A stretch of DNA of 22,500 nt from Chromera velia (lineage: Eukaryota; Sar; Chromeraceae). Of the stretch, positions 1-9,400 are shown piece by piece; position 1 is the stretch's first letter, and each line of letters starts with the position of its first letter. A program made the position numbers and the translations under genes. The stretch is taken from positions 54,348 through 76,847 of the forward strand of contig JAHBMJ010001998.1 of the NCBI GenBank assembly GCA_018398765.1, read 5' to 3'. The notes under the pieces are model-generated. The model was not told the DNA's origin and searched no databases. It saw nothing but the letters and a program-made list of their open reading frames with translations.

Positions 1-827
1 AGATCCCATTCTCCACTGTGCCCCTGCTCTCCTTGAACGAGCAGCCGCTCTAATTCCGTCAGGTTGGGTGAAAGCACAGACACGTGCCGCAGGAATTGCG
101 CAGACAGCGCTCGATTCTCACCCCCCGGATCCAAAAACACAGGAACCCCCGCCCGAGCTGCTGCCTCTGCGACCTTCTCATTGACTGCCGACGGAATTTC
201 TTGCTGCAGCAGAACTGCGCCTGCTCCTCTCACTGCCTCGTCCCAAAATTCAGTTGCCACCTCTGGCCAGTGTGCATTGGCACCCCCCACCACCACACAC
301 GCCACTTCCCCGTCTGGCTCCAACAATACGAGGCCCTGCCCTGCAGGAACGTCCTCTCTGCGAATGCATCTGGAGACATCGACTTCTTCTCTCTTCAAGG
401 CCTCCTCTAACATCTGTGCCCCCTGGTCATTGCCTATCACTCCAACAAAACGTACAGGGGCCTTCCGAAGCTTGGCAGCTGCGATGGCCTGGTTGCATCC
501 CTTTCCTCCGGGAAGCGTCTTGGTGCTTGGGCGGGTTGAGACAACGGTCTCTCCCTCTTTGGGGATTCTGTCGACCTCGATGATCACGTCAGCATTCATC
601 GACCCTACCACCAAAAGAGCAGGTGCGCCCGTCTCTGTAACTCCTAAGGGGAACTTCTGGAAAGGGGGGGAGAGGATTGGTGCAGTCCCTCTGGGTGCCC
701 TCTGTTTTCGAGCGCATCTTCTCACTGTGTCAGCTATACCTCCCTGACCGGGACAGGGACGTACGGACGCCGCGGCAACGAGGAGCAAAGCGGCAACCAG
801 CCAAAGATGCGCACAGCACAAATCCAT
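1..827 (-). CDS. Ribokinase-type PfkB carbohydrate kinase, 5' part, runs off the left edge
   Basis: The minus frame is open from an ATG at 827-825 to the window edge, giving 275 codons without an intron. Residues 1-21 (MDLCCAHLWLVAALLLVAAAS) are basic-poor and hydrophobic like a signal peptide. Residues 22-70 are Arg/Pro-rich, as in a transit peptide, so delivery to a complex plastid or the secretory route is inferred. The mature domain starts with LLVVGSMNADVIIEVD (about 71-86), the ribokinase N-terminal strand. It is followed by PGGKGCNQAIAAAK (about 106-119), the PfkB signature that contacts the sugar, and later by VVVGGANAHW, FLDPGGENRAL and SPNLTELERLL. The family phosphorylates D-ribose to ribose 5-phosphate with ATP. 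The C-terminal catalytic Asp and anion-hole motif lie outside the window. A related PfkB sugar or nucleoside kinase is possible, but the GGKGxNQA spacing favours ribokinase. It is divergent from the phosphoesterase gene. Confidence 0.9.
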   Translation of the reverse strand, partial: MDLCCAHLWLVAALLLVAAASVRPCPGQGGIADTVRRCARKQRAPRGTAPILSPPFQKFPLGVTETGAPALLVVGSMNADVIIEVDRIPKEGETVVSTRPSTKTLPGGKGCNQAIAAAKLRKAPVRFVGVIGNDQGAQMLEEALKREEVDVSRCIRREDVPAGQGLVLLEPDGEVACVVVGGANAHWPEVATEFWDEAVRGAGAVLLQQEIPSAVNEKVAEAAARAGVPVFLDPGGENRALSAQFLRHVSVLSPNLTELERLLVQGEQGHSGEWD

Positions 828-970
828 GCTACAGATGTGTTGTGGGCAATCAGGGGTTGGGATGCGACACGAATGGATCCCGCCCACACGACAGTCGGAC
901 AAAGTCTGACCGTCTACGCGAACGTCAGAGTGAGTTGATACATACGAATTTTGATCGATGTTTCGTGAGT

Positions 971-984
971 CTGACAGCTGTCAG
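971..984. promoter_or_regulatory. 14-bp perfect palindrome containing AGCTGTCA
   Basis: CTGACAGCTGTCAG equals its own reverse complement. The core AGCTGTCA recurs at 1160-1167 and 1170-1177, and GGCTGTCA occurs at 1025-1032. It could be a dimeric transcription factor site; no factor is assigned. Confidence 0.35.
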
Positions 985-1140
985 AGTACAGAAGAGACAG
1001 GCTTACTTGCAGCTGGAGGTAAATGGCTGTCAAAGTCTCTGACACTCTGTGTAATGCTGTGGATCGGCCGTTGTCTGTTCAATGAATCATCTTTCTCAAC
1101 TCCCGACGAATCACTCAATGAGCCTGTCTCGTCTCTCTCG

Positions 1141-1295
1141 TGCATGCAACACTACACAAAGCTGTCAATAGCTGTCAGCACATGCATGCACTGAGTGTTG
1201 TTTGCACGCAAGCTGAGGGCTTTTGCAAAGGGGGGGGGGCGCGCGGGCAGCTAGGGCATGCTAGGGCAGTACGTAGCTTTGCGTGCATGCATGCA
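1141..1295. promoter_or_regulatory. Cluster of TGCATGCA motifs, possible ApiAP2 sites
   Basis: Four copies, two of them overlapping, occur at 1141-1148, 1183-1190, 1284-1291 and 1288-1295. They are 250-400 bp upstream of the phosphoesterase ATG. TGCATGCA is a known ApiAP2 binding motif in apicomplexans. Similar ATGC runs also abut some splice acceptors in this window, so simple-sequence expansion is an alternative explanation. Confidence 0.35.
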
Positions 1296-1540
1296 TGGCC
1301 CCCCCCCCGGCCCATGCCTGCAGTGTGCGCGACACCGCGGATAAAAGCCTCCTTGCCTGAAACATCAGTCTGCATGGTCAATGCATGGTCACAGGATGTC
1401 ACGATGAATTGACCCGGCCTGCATGAGACTCTCTGGGAATTAAGTGGCAATTTCAATTGGAGCCTAATTTGAGGGGTCTGGCCATTCGATCGTTTATTTT
1501 CCATGTACAATCTTCCCGTGTGCAGCCATAGTAAGCAATC

Positions 1541-4284
1541 ATGCGGTTCTTGGTTCGTTTCTGTTGGCCTCTGTGTCTCCTTTCCACAGTAGTGCCGGCT
1601 TTCCGCCCCCCCTTTCTACTTCGCACCCAAACACGGGACCCGTCGGGTCGAATCGGCAGTGTCTCTTCGCTTCATGGCACTCCAGTAAAGGGAGAGGAGG
1701 ATGAGTTCACGGTAGCGGTCTTAGGAGACCTCCACCTAGACCCCAGATACATGGAAGACCACATAGAGGGCAGGCAACAACTACAGGGCATTCTCTGTGC
1801 CTCCCCGTCTCCGTGTGTTGTTTCCTTGGGCGACCTCGGAGAATCCAAAAGCGTCGACCAGACAGAGCAGATCTTCAGTGGCACCAGCGCAAGCTTCCGG
1901 CTTGCTAGTGCGTACCTGAACAGTTATGGTTATCCGTTTGAGGTAATCACGGGAAACCACGACCTGGAAGGCATGGATGAATTCTCTACAGACGGCGCGA
2001 ATCTGGAGGCATTCTGCAACATTTTGGGAAAACCCAAACCGTATTTCAAGCGTGAAGTTGCCAATAAGACGCTGCTGATTGGTCTTGCAACTACCGCCTT
2101 CAGAGACGCCGTCTACTCGAGTCACGAAGTCTATGTTGATGATGAACAGCTAAGATGGTTCGAGGAGACGCTCAAAAGCTGTCCCGCGAGTGATGGCTGG
2201 CGTGTGTTTGTTTTTTCCCACGCTCCTCCGACGGGGAGTGGTCTCCGCGTGGTGCAGGCGCTCCATGTGGTGAATGGGTGTTGTTGGTTGAACCACTCGA
2301 AGAGCAATGCGGGGAGGTTCATTGAGTTGGTCAAAGAACATCGGTGTATAAAGGCGTGGTTTTCTGGTCATTTCCACTTGGGACAGGATTACCAGGATTC
2401 GATCACGTTTCCTGATGGCGACCGCAGGGGCAGTTGCGTGTTTGCGCAGACAGGGGTGATGGGGTCACGCAGTTCCCGTGACAAGAGACGGCAGTCGCGT
2501 TTGATACGGGGAAATAGAAAGGGCTTCACCATCAGCACGATTGACCATGGGGAGCCTGGACGGAGAGGGGGTGGGAAGGGCACAGAAGAAGCCACAGAGA
2601 GGCTCGACGTGACGGTGTCGTTCGAAGATTCGTCGACAGAGAGCGTCATCTTCGCCCATCCCCCTGAGCAAATGCAGGACACAGAGGGATGGATGCAGGT
2701 GTACAAGCCCATGGAGGTCAGAAAGGGAAGGAAGGGAAAGGATAAACAACATTCATTCTCCCTGCACGTACCTATTACCCTTTTTTTTCTTTCTTTCTTT
2801 AGCCCGTTCTCACTTTGTGTTGACCTCAGTCCTTGGCTCTGTCTGCTTTTCTATTTATTTGCCTGTCTTTCGGTAGGACGGTCAGTCAGTCGCCAAAAAC
2901 AATTAAAGAAGCAAAGAACGAACGCAGGAACGACCGAACGAGAGAAGGAAAGAGAGAATGAATGAATGAATGAATGAATGAAAGAAAGAAAGAAAGAATG
3001 AATGAATGAATGAATGAACGAACGAACGAAAGAAAGAAAGAAAAGAAAGAAGGAAAGAAACAAACAAAGAAAGAAAGAAAGAAAGACAGAAACAAACAAA
3101 GAAAGAAAGAAACAAACAAACAAACAAAGAAAGAAAGAAAGAAAGAAAGAAATGTAGTACGAAGACAAAGAAAGAAACATACACCAACAAACACTGGAGG
3201 GAAGAAACTAAGTAAGAAAGGCAGGCAGACAGGCAGACAGAAAAAGGGGGGGGGAGAAAGAGAGGAAAGAAGGAAGATATGAAAAAAGGAAAGGAGCAAG
3301 CAAGAAAGTACCAATGAAAAAAGGAAAGCACACAGAATGAGGCAGCAAGAAGGAGAAACTATACAGGGTTTTTCTTTCCCTTTCTTTCTCGCTCTCGGTG
3401 TCGCTCTTTCTGCCCGACTGGCTGCCCATCTGCTTCGATTTTCTGTTTCGTCTTCAAGGCTTCCTCACAGATCCGCTGATTGCATTCAAGCAGGGGGGGC
3501 GATCTTCGTTGGTTAGATTATCGATGCGCATTTCGCGAGTATTCACAAAAGGATGCGGCTCAAACGCTGGCCTGCACAAGTCTCTAACCAGTAGAAGTAG
3601 CCGGACACATAAATTGAATTGATTGATTGAATGAATGAATGAATGAATGAATAGGCTGCGTGATTGGATGGATGGATGGATGGATGGATGGATGAATGGA
3701 TGGATGGATGAATGGATGGATGGATGGATGGATGGATGCAGGACGATGGGTGTTACGTGGACGATATCTATTCCCCTGAGAACCTGTGCAATGCCGGGCA
3801 AGACGGGGCTGTGTGTTGGTGGCACATGGCGTGTGGGCGCGTTCTGGGAGTGCACAACGGAATCGTGTTGGAGTATGACAGCACAACGCTGGCTCCCCTC
3901 GGGCTGGTGGTCTCTGAAGACGAACTCAGAGGGAAGCAACTGGCAATTGTCAACGTGACACGATTTGACAAGAAGGAGACCCTAGAGGAGACGGCAGAGA
4001 GCCTGGAAAGAACGCAGGAGGTGCGAAGTTCCTCTGTGTGTGAGCAAGAGCAGGAGCAAGCAGTGGTTTTGTACGACGAGAAGTGCAACGCGCTGGTTGT
4101 GCAGCCAAATGAAGATGGATCCTATTGGCGTAAGTTGGTGAGAAACAAAGTGATTAGAATGCGAGAGAAAAGGCGGGAGAGGGCAGCGGCGGAATTTTTG
4201 GCCGGTCTGCGGGAAGAGGCGCACAGAACAGGACTAGCAGAACCGTGTCAGTTTCACGTCAAGTCACTGAGAGGACCCAAGTAG
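1541..4284 (+). CDS. Calcineurin-like metallophosphoesterase, two exons, plant/algal type, with N-terminal presequence
   Basis: I place the exons at 1541-2716 and 3742-4284, giving 572 codons plus TAG; both junction ends are phase 0. Residues 1-20 form a signal peptide, followed at once by FRPPFLLR. A Phe at +1 followed by an Arg-rich stretch is typical of presequences for red-derived complex plastids, so plastid import is inferred. The metal-binding motifs of the family are all present: GDLHL (62-66), GDLG (97-100), GNHD (138-141), SHAPP (226-230) and GHFHLG (276-281). These residues hold a dinuclear metal centre that hydrolyses phosphoesters; the substrate is unknown. Exon 2 adds a conserved tail with [21 protein letters not shown] and [11 protein letters not shown], which I recall following the catalytic domain in plant homologues. 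The protein ends in a charged helix. An alternative donor at 2699 (GTGTAC) would also keep phase and would remove six residues. Confidence 0.9.
2956..3170. repeat. GAAT/GAAA/CAAA tetranucleotide microsatellite
   Basis: About 215 bp of GAAT, GAAA and CAAA units with few interruptions, inside the phosphoesterase intron. The plus (coding) strand is nearly free of pyrimidines. Confidence 0.9.
3663..3738. repeat. GGAT microsatellite ending at a splice acceptor
   Basis: About 18 GGAT units, a few changed to GAAT. The last unit merges into GGATGCAG, the intron's 3' end. Confidence 0.9.
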
Positions 4285-4510
4285 AATTTCAAAGTCGATC
4301 ATTAGCGTTCATTGCCTCCTTCATTGACGATGCGTGATTGAATTTTGGCAGTGCCTGTGTCAATTTTGGATTTGTCAATACATAAATGAGGGAATGAATT
4401 CATGAGGAAAGAAACGAATGAATGAATTAATCTATGCCAGTATCTAGATCTATATTAATCTATATGCATAAGCGAACAAAAAAATTAATGAGCAGATGTA
4501 TGGAACTTGG

Positions 4511-4628
4511 CACTTTAGTGTACAGTCATTCAAACTATCACTTTTAAGAAGGCATTAAGTACACACTTTAGTGTGCATTAATTCAAACTATCACTTTTAG
4601 GAATGCATTATAACATACTTTGGTATGT
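4511..4628. repeat. Diverged tandem repeat of about 52 bp, each unit with a small hairpin
   Basis: Three units begin at about 4511, 4564 and 4616, so the period is 52-53 bp. Each starts with the stem-loop core CAC-TTTA-GTG or its variant TAC-TTTG-GTA. Units 1 and 2 share TTCAAACTATCACTTTTA. Stems lengthen from 3 bp in unit 1 to 5 bp in unit 2 (CACAC/GTGTG) and 6 bp in unit 3 (ACATAC/GTATGT). Confidence 0.7.
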
Positions 4629-4804
4629 ATTAATTCCACGTTTCATCTTCTTTTTCTTCTTTACGATAGTTTGAGGGGACTACCAGTGCTTTTGGAGCAA
4701 TGGTGTCGTCAGCAACGCGGCAGGGAGAACTTTTGAGCACTGGAGGCAGGGGTAAAAAGAACAAAGACGGGAGCAGGGAACGTGTCATAAGAGAAACGGT
4801 GGAT

Positions 4805-4931
4805 TTGTCTAGAATTATTACACACTAATTGTTACACACCTTTTTGTGTAATAAAGGGGAGGTCAGGGGTACTTGTTACACATTTAACTTTGTGTAACAC
4901 TACAGGATTGGTGTAACAACAGTCTAGACAA
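4805..4931. mobile_element. 127-bp foldback element, MITE-like
   Basis: The left end TTGTCTAGA (4805-4813) is the exact inverted complement of TCTAGACAA (4923-4931). The similarity continues imperfectly inward as an ATTACAC/GTGTAA pairing. Inside are two further hairpins: TTACACA (4832-4838) with TGTGTAA (4845-4851), and TGTTACACA (4874-4882) with TGTGTAACA (4891-4899). No coding capacity and no clear target-site duplication were seen, so assignment to a transposon family is inference. Confidence 0.45.
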
Positions 4932-5414
4932 CAGTGCAAGCCGTCCCTCGGTCTAGCCCCCGGCAGTAGACCTCAGGACAAACCCGGAACATAAATCCTA
5001 ATCCTGCAAAAGATCATTATATGCAAAAACAATGTTTGAATTATTTTTAAGATAATCTCTGGCGGCCCATCGCGGCTGAGGCGGCGAGGTGCCCCTAGCA
5101 AAATGACTGCGCATGAACAAAAAACTGGGAAAGAATGACCATGACAGTCATGCTTCACAGTATATATTCCTTAGTCTTGAGTTTCATAGACTCATACTGT
5201 TGAAGCCTAACTTGAAGGCAATTCCCTCACAACCACAGCAAATCGACACGAGGGACACCAATCAACCACATTCTTATACAAGTAATTCGTTCCGCTCTCA
5301 CAGGGAGACATGCAGGTCCGCATGCGCCTGGGGGGGTGCATGACAAACAAAACAAACCACTTGACCTAGCTGCATGTCCCTCCCATTCGCCCCCGAGCCC
5401 TTCACACGCATCTC

Positions 5415-5750
5415 TCAGTACATTTCGATCTCAGCGCTACCGCTCTCCTCCGCTTCTTCTACAGCCACCAACCCACTCCCTTTTTTCTGCTGCACCTCTC
5501 CCACTTGCCCCTGCCCAATCTCCCTCTCCCTCTCAGCCCACAAAGGCTCAAACCGACTAGAGGAACTCACACCACCTCCACCTCCACCGTCCCGACCGAC
5601 CCCCCCCCCCCCCCNCCCCACGCTCTGCACCCAGGCAGATTCCCCCTCCTGACTGTACAAACTCTTCACCCTCCCCCGCCGCCCCCTGCCGGTACTCCTC
5701 ACCAACACCAACCACAGAAGCCGAGATGGTCGCGTCGGCACCCCCTGACC
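5415..5750 (-). CDS. Kinase gene exon 27, Gly/Glu-rich tail with a frame break at an undetermined base
   Basis: Acceptor CATGCAG. Splicing sets a frame reading [18 protein letters not shown]. After the poly-G run with N at 5615, that frame hits a stop at 5557. The frame that is open to the stop at 5415 reads [18 protein letters not shown] and ends SAEIEMY. One miscounted G would join them. Alternatively a GTGAGT at 5570-5565 is a donor, or the gene truly stops at 5557. Confidence 0.5.
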   Translation of the reverse strand, partial: GQGVPTRPSRLLWLVLVRSTGRGRRGRVKSLYSQEGESAWVQSVGXGGGGVGRDGGGGGGVSSSSRFEPLWAEREREIGQGQVGEVQQKKGSGLVAVEEAEESGSAEIEMY

Positions 5751-6281
5751 CTGCATGGATGTTTGTGATAGGCAGACGAGGTCAAGGCAGGCACAATCGA
5801 GGGAAGAGAGAGAGAGACAGAGAGAGAAGCGTCAGACAAAATGAGCAAACAGACGAGAGTTCGTTTGTCTGGCTGTCTCTTTCACACATGCATACACACA
5901 CCCACGCATCCCCGCCCCCACACACTCAGAGAGAGACAGAGAGAGAGCGACAAAATCACTATCAATCACATAAAAATGCGCCTTGCTACCTTAGTCGAAG
6001 GAAGGAAGGAAGGAAGGAAGGCAGAAAGAATGGAAACACTCTCTTTCTGTTGACTCCTCAACCGATTGACTCACCGAAACCCGATGATGATGATGGGCAC
6101 GCGCCTCTTGTGTCCTCGTATTGCCTCTCTGCTGCCGAGGCTGATGGGGGAAGCATCTGAGTCTCCAAGCTCGCGTCCGTCTCCTCTCCCTGTTCCTCAC
6201 GAAGCCAAGACAGCCAGGGATGGTCCCTCAGTCTGCTCACACACACACACACACACACACACAAATGCACACACACAAATG

Positions 6282-6312
<31 letters not shown>

Positions 6313-6378
6313 AAATGCACACACACACATGCACGCACACACACACACACACAAATACACACACACACACACACAAAT

Positions 6379-6421
<43 letters not shown>

Positions 6422-9400
6422 CACACACGCACATACACACACACACCGGGACACACAGACACACACACCGACCCCCCCCACACACACACACGCACGCACA
6501 CAGAAAGAGAAAAGAAATGTCAGAGAGGAGAAGCGCACTCAGGTCCAAAGGAAAATGAGAAGAGGCGAAACGCAGAAGCAGAAAGAAAAAAAGATACCTA
6601 TGACAGAAACAGAAAATGAGGAAAACTACTACGTTTGGCATGGGCGTCTGCAAGCAAGCAAAACTCCTTTCTCCGGTACAGACCAAAACCGACCCGCTCA
6701 GACTCATTCAACAAATCAACAAATCAATCAATCAATCAACTTATCTGCCAGTCTCACATTTCAATCTAGAGAGGCGCCCCCTTTCGTGTGCCCCCCTCAC
6801 CCAATCTGCCTGAAAAATAACCAAACAAGCAGCCAGTACTGACTGACTGTTGCATTGTCATGCGTTCCGACGGCTCCCTGATGAGAAGCCTCGTGATCGC
6901 GTCGACTGCCTCCGGGGACGCCTTGCCTGCATGTGCATGCAATCACACACACCTTGTCTTTGTTTGTGCCTGCATGTCCGTTCGTTCGCACGCTCATAGT
7001 TTCATTCGGTCAAGGTGGGAATTTGGGAATCGGGGTCCACGACACGGCACGAAATCGGGCAGGCAGCGTGCGCTCCTAGCTGAACGGGAAAGGGAAGACA
7101 GCTAGGATGGAACCCTCTGGAAGAGCGTATTTTGACCTCTTTGCATGTATACATTCCTACTTTGAGAAAGAGAGGCGGACTTACAGGAAGCCAGAGCTTG
7201 TCTCTGCTCCATCTCTGTCTGTCTGTCGGTGCTGCTCGCTCTCTGTCCAGGAGGAACGGGCGGGGGGACCCCATTCCTAAAGGGCAGCCTCCCGGTGATC
7301 ATGGCAAAGGCACACACGCCTGCAAGAAGCGAAAAGGAAAAAAGAAGGGACGGAGAGTGAGAAGAGGAAAAGACGGAAAGCGTAGAGAAGAATACTGCGC
7401 TTGAGAAGAATGAGAGGATTCCCAGAACAAAAAAAAGGCAACAGAACTTCAAAATGACCCCCCCAACTATGCAACTCTGCATACCAATTTCTTTCTGTCA
7501 CATTCTCTTCACGCACTCGCGGGCAAAACTCTACAGTCCCCCCCACCCCCCACAGAAACACTAAGAGTCTAGAAGTAGTCATATGACCGTCTCCAAGTAC
7601 TTACCCATAGACCAAGAGTCCACAGGCGCTCCCTCATACCTGCAAGGGATCATCAAATCAAAAAAGATGAGAATAGAGACAGGCTGTCTGTCAAAAAAAA
7701 AGTCTCCAAACGACACAACACGGAGAGACTCCCACCATGATCATTTCTGAAGTAAAAGGAAAGAAAAAGAAAATTTATACGTACAGACATACACGCATCC
7801 ATTTTCCGTCCTTCCCTCCCTCCCTCCCTCATGTTAAACCTTCTCTCTTCGCCGCATTGCAGCGCAGGAGGTGATTGGATTCTGAACAAAATCAATCGAC
7901 TTCAATCACTTGAAGGGAACGAAGCACTGCACTGCATGCGAAAGAACAAACGAAAAAAAAAAACGCACGTTTGAGGTTCCGCGTAAAAAAGGAAAATTGT
8001 CTGACATTGTCGAAATCCAAATTTCTTCTGTCCTTTTGCCTTGTCAGTCTCCTATGGAGAAAACAAGAAGACAGACAGAGAGACGGACGGACAAACTCTC
8101 CCCCCCTGACTCACTGAAACAAACACGCACGCACTCACTCACCCGTTGCCACCATAGTGAAGGACCTCTGGGGCCATGTAGTCAGGAGTCCCGCTGCAAT
8201 CACTCACTCACTCACTCACTCACTCATTATGCATCAACAATGTGGATGTGTATGTGTGTGTGAGTGTGTGTGTATCCCGGGAGAAAATGCACGATAGAGA
8301 CTGTGGAAACACGGAAGGAAACAAAGCAGCAGAGAGACGGGATGCGATTGACTGGCTGTACCCTTCAGAGGCACCATTCGTTCCTTTCTCCTGCTCTCTT
8401 CCTTTCTTTCCCCCCCCTTTTTTTTGAAGGAAGGAAGGAAGGAAGGAAGGAAGGAACAAAAGAGAAAGAACTCCTTCACAAGCGTGTCAAATACCAATCT
8501 CTTCAGGATCTCACCTGCAATCGGTGATCAGACTCCTTGACATCCTGCATCCATAAATCCATATCCATCCATCCATTCATTCATCCATCAATCCATCCAT
8601 CCGCCCATCCATCCATCCATCAAAACACAAGCGCTGACCAGAGTGAACAAGCAATTTCAAGTTGGGAGGGAAAGAGTTTTGGAAGCTTCACACGATTCGG
8701 CTGCTAATGTCGGTCGACCAGAAAGATTTACTTTTGCGCTGTCGGTCATTCAATTTCATTCTAGCGGTCCACACCCACAAAAACGAAGCCCTGACAGCCA
8801 CGTGACAGAAGAAAGAGAGAGAAGAATCGGTCATGCGTAGAACCAAACAAACGAGAAAAAAAAAAGGAAGAGAAAGTCATGACTGACGGGGATGCGTCGC
8901 CGTCCTGGAGTCCTTCTGTTCCCTCTGCCGCCTCTGCGCCAGCAGCAAAACAGCAAAATTGAATTGCCCATCAACAGACGCAAAGCGGTTACAACTAGGA
9001 CAGGCCACAGAGGAAGTGAGGAGGCGAAAGATCGAGGGAGGAAAGGCACAGACGGAGAAAGAAAGAAAGAATGGGGCGGAGCAGGAAGCAAAAAAAGGAA
9101 ACAACAGAATGAAGACAGGGGAAAGGGGGGCCTGAAACGGAAAGAGGATCTGGGGTTTTCTGCTTCCTTTCTTTCTGTGCTCACTCCATGCAGAAAGAAA
9201 GAAAGAAGACGTCCCTCCATCACACCCCTCCATCCGCTTCCTTCCTTTTTTCCTTATGTGAGCCAAATAGGGAGGGAGGGAGGGCATATATTTTCCCGCC
9301 TGCCTGCCCATGCCTCCCTCCAGCTGAATGAGTGTACGGAAAAAAGAATCAAGAATGACATTTCAGCTCCCTTCCGTTTTCTTCGACTTTCTTTCAAAGG

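Larger units (their letters stand above)
828..1540. promoter_or_regulatory. Divergent intergenic region between ribokinase and phosphoesterase genes
   Basis: This 713-bp interval separates two head-to-head start codons and no convincing gene lies in it. It holds four TGCATGCA octamers (1141-1148, 1183-1190, 1284-1291 and an overlapping 1288-1295) and three AGCTGTCA octamers (976-983, 1160-1167, 1170-1177). The first AGCTGTCA sits inside a perfect 14-bp palindrome at 971-984. A TATA-like ATAAAAG lies near 1340, about 200 bp before the plus-strand start. Promoter function is inferred from position and motif clustering. Confidence 0.5.
2717..3741 (+). other. Intron of the phosphoesterase gene, mostly microsatellite
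   Basis: The intron runs from donor GTCAGA (2717) to acceptor GGATGCAG (ending 3741) and is phase 0. It is almost entirely simple sequence: GAAT/GAAA/CAAA tetranucleotides from about 2956 to 3170, GAAT repeats near 3626-3652, and GGAT repeats from about 3666 right up to the acceptor. Long open frames here on either strand, such as Phe/Ser/Leu-rich ones on the minus strand, are artefacts of the repeats. Confidence 0.8.
4285..5414. other. AT-rich intergenic region between convergent genes
   Basis: The stretch lies between the stop codon of the phosphoesterase gene (plus) and the inferred stop of the kinase gene (minus), so it should hold both 3' UTRs and terminators. It is clearly more AT-rich than the flanking coding DNA. 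Apart from the hairpin repeats at 4511-4628 and the foldback element at 4805-4931, no gene was found. Frames near 4973-5343 look random. Confidence 0.7.

Noticed and set aside
64-747. 227-codon plus-strand frame
   Set aside because: It is the antisense shadow of the ribokinase coding region, whose minus frame carries clear family motifs.
2851-3331. Long minus-strand frames rich in Phe, Ser and Leu
   Set aside because: They translate the GAAA/GAAT microsatellite in the phosphoesterase intron; the same pattern appears in several frames.
6058-6842. His/Thr-rich plus frames and Cys/Val-rich minus frames
   Set aside because: CA-repeat artefacts. Only the 6075-6232 minus part is coding, as kinase exon 26.
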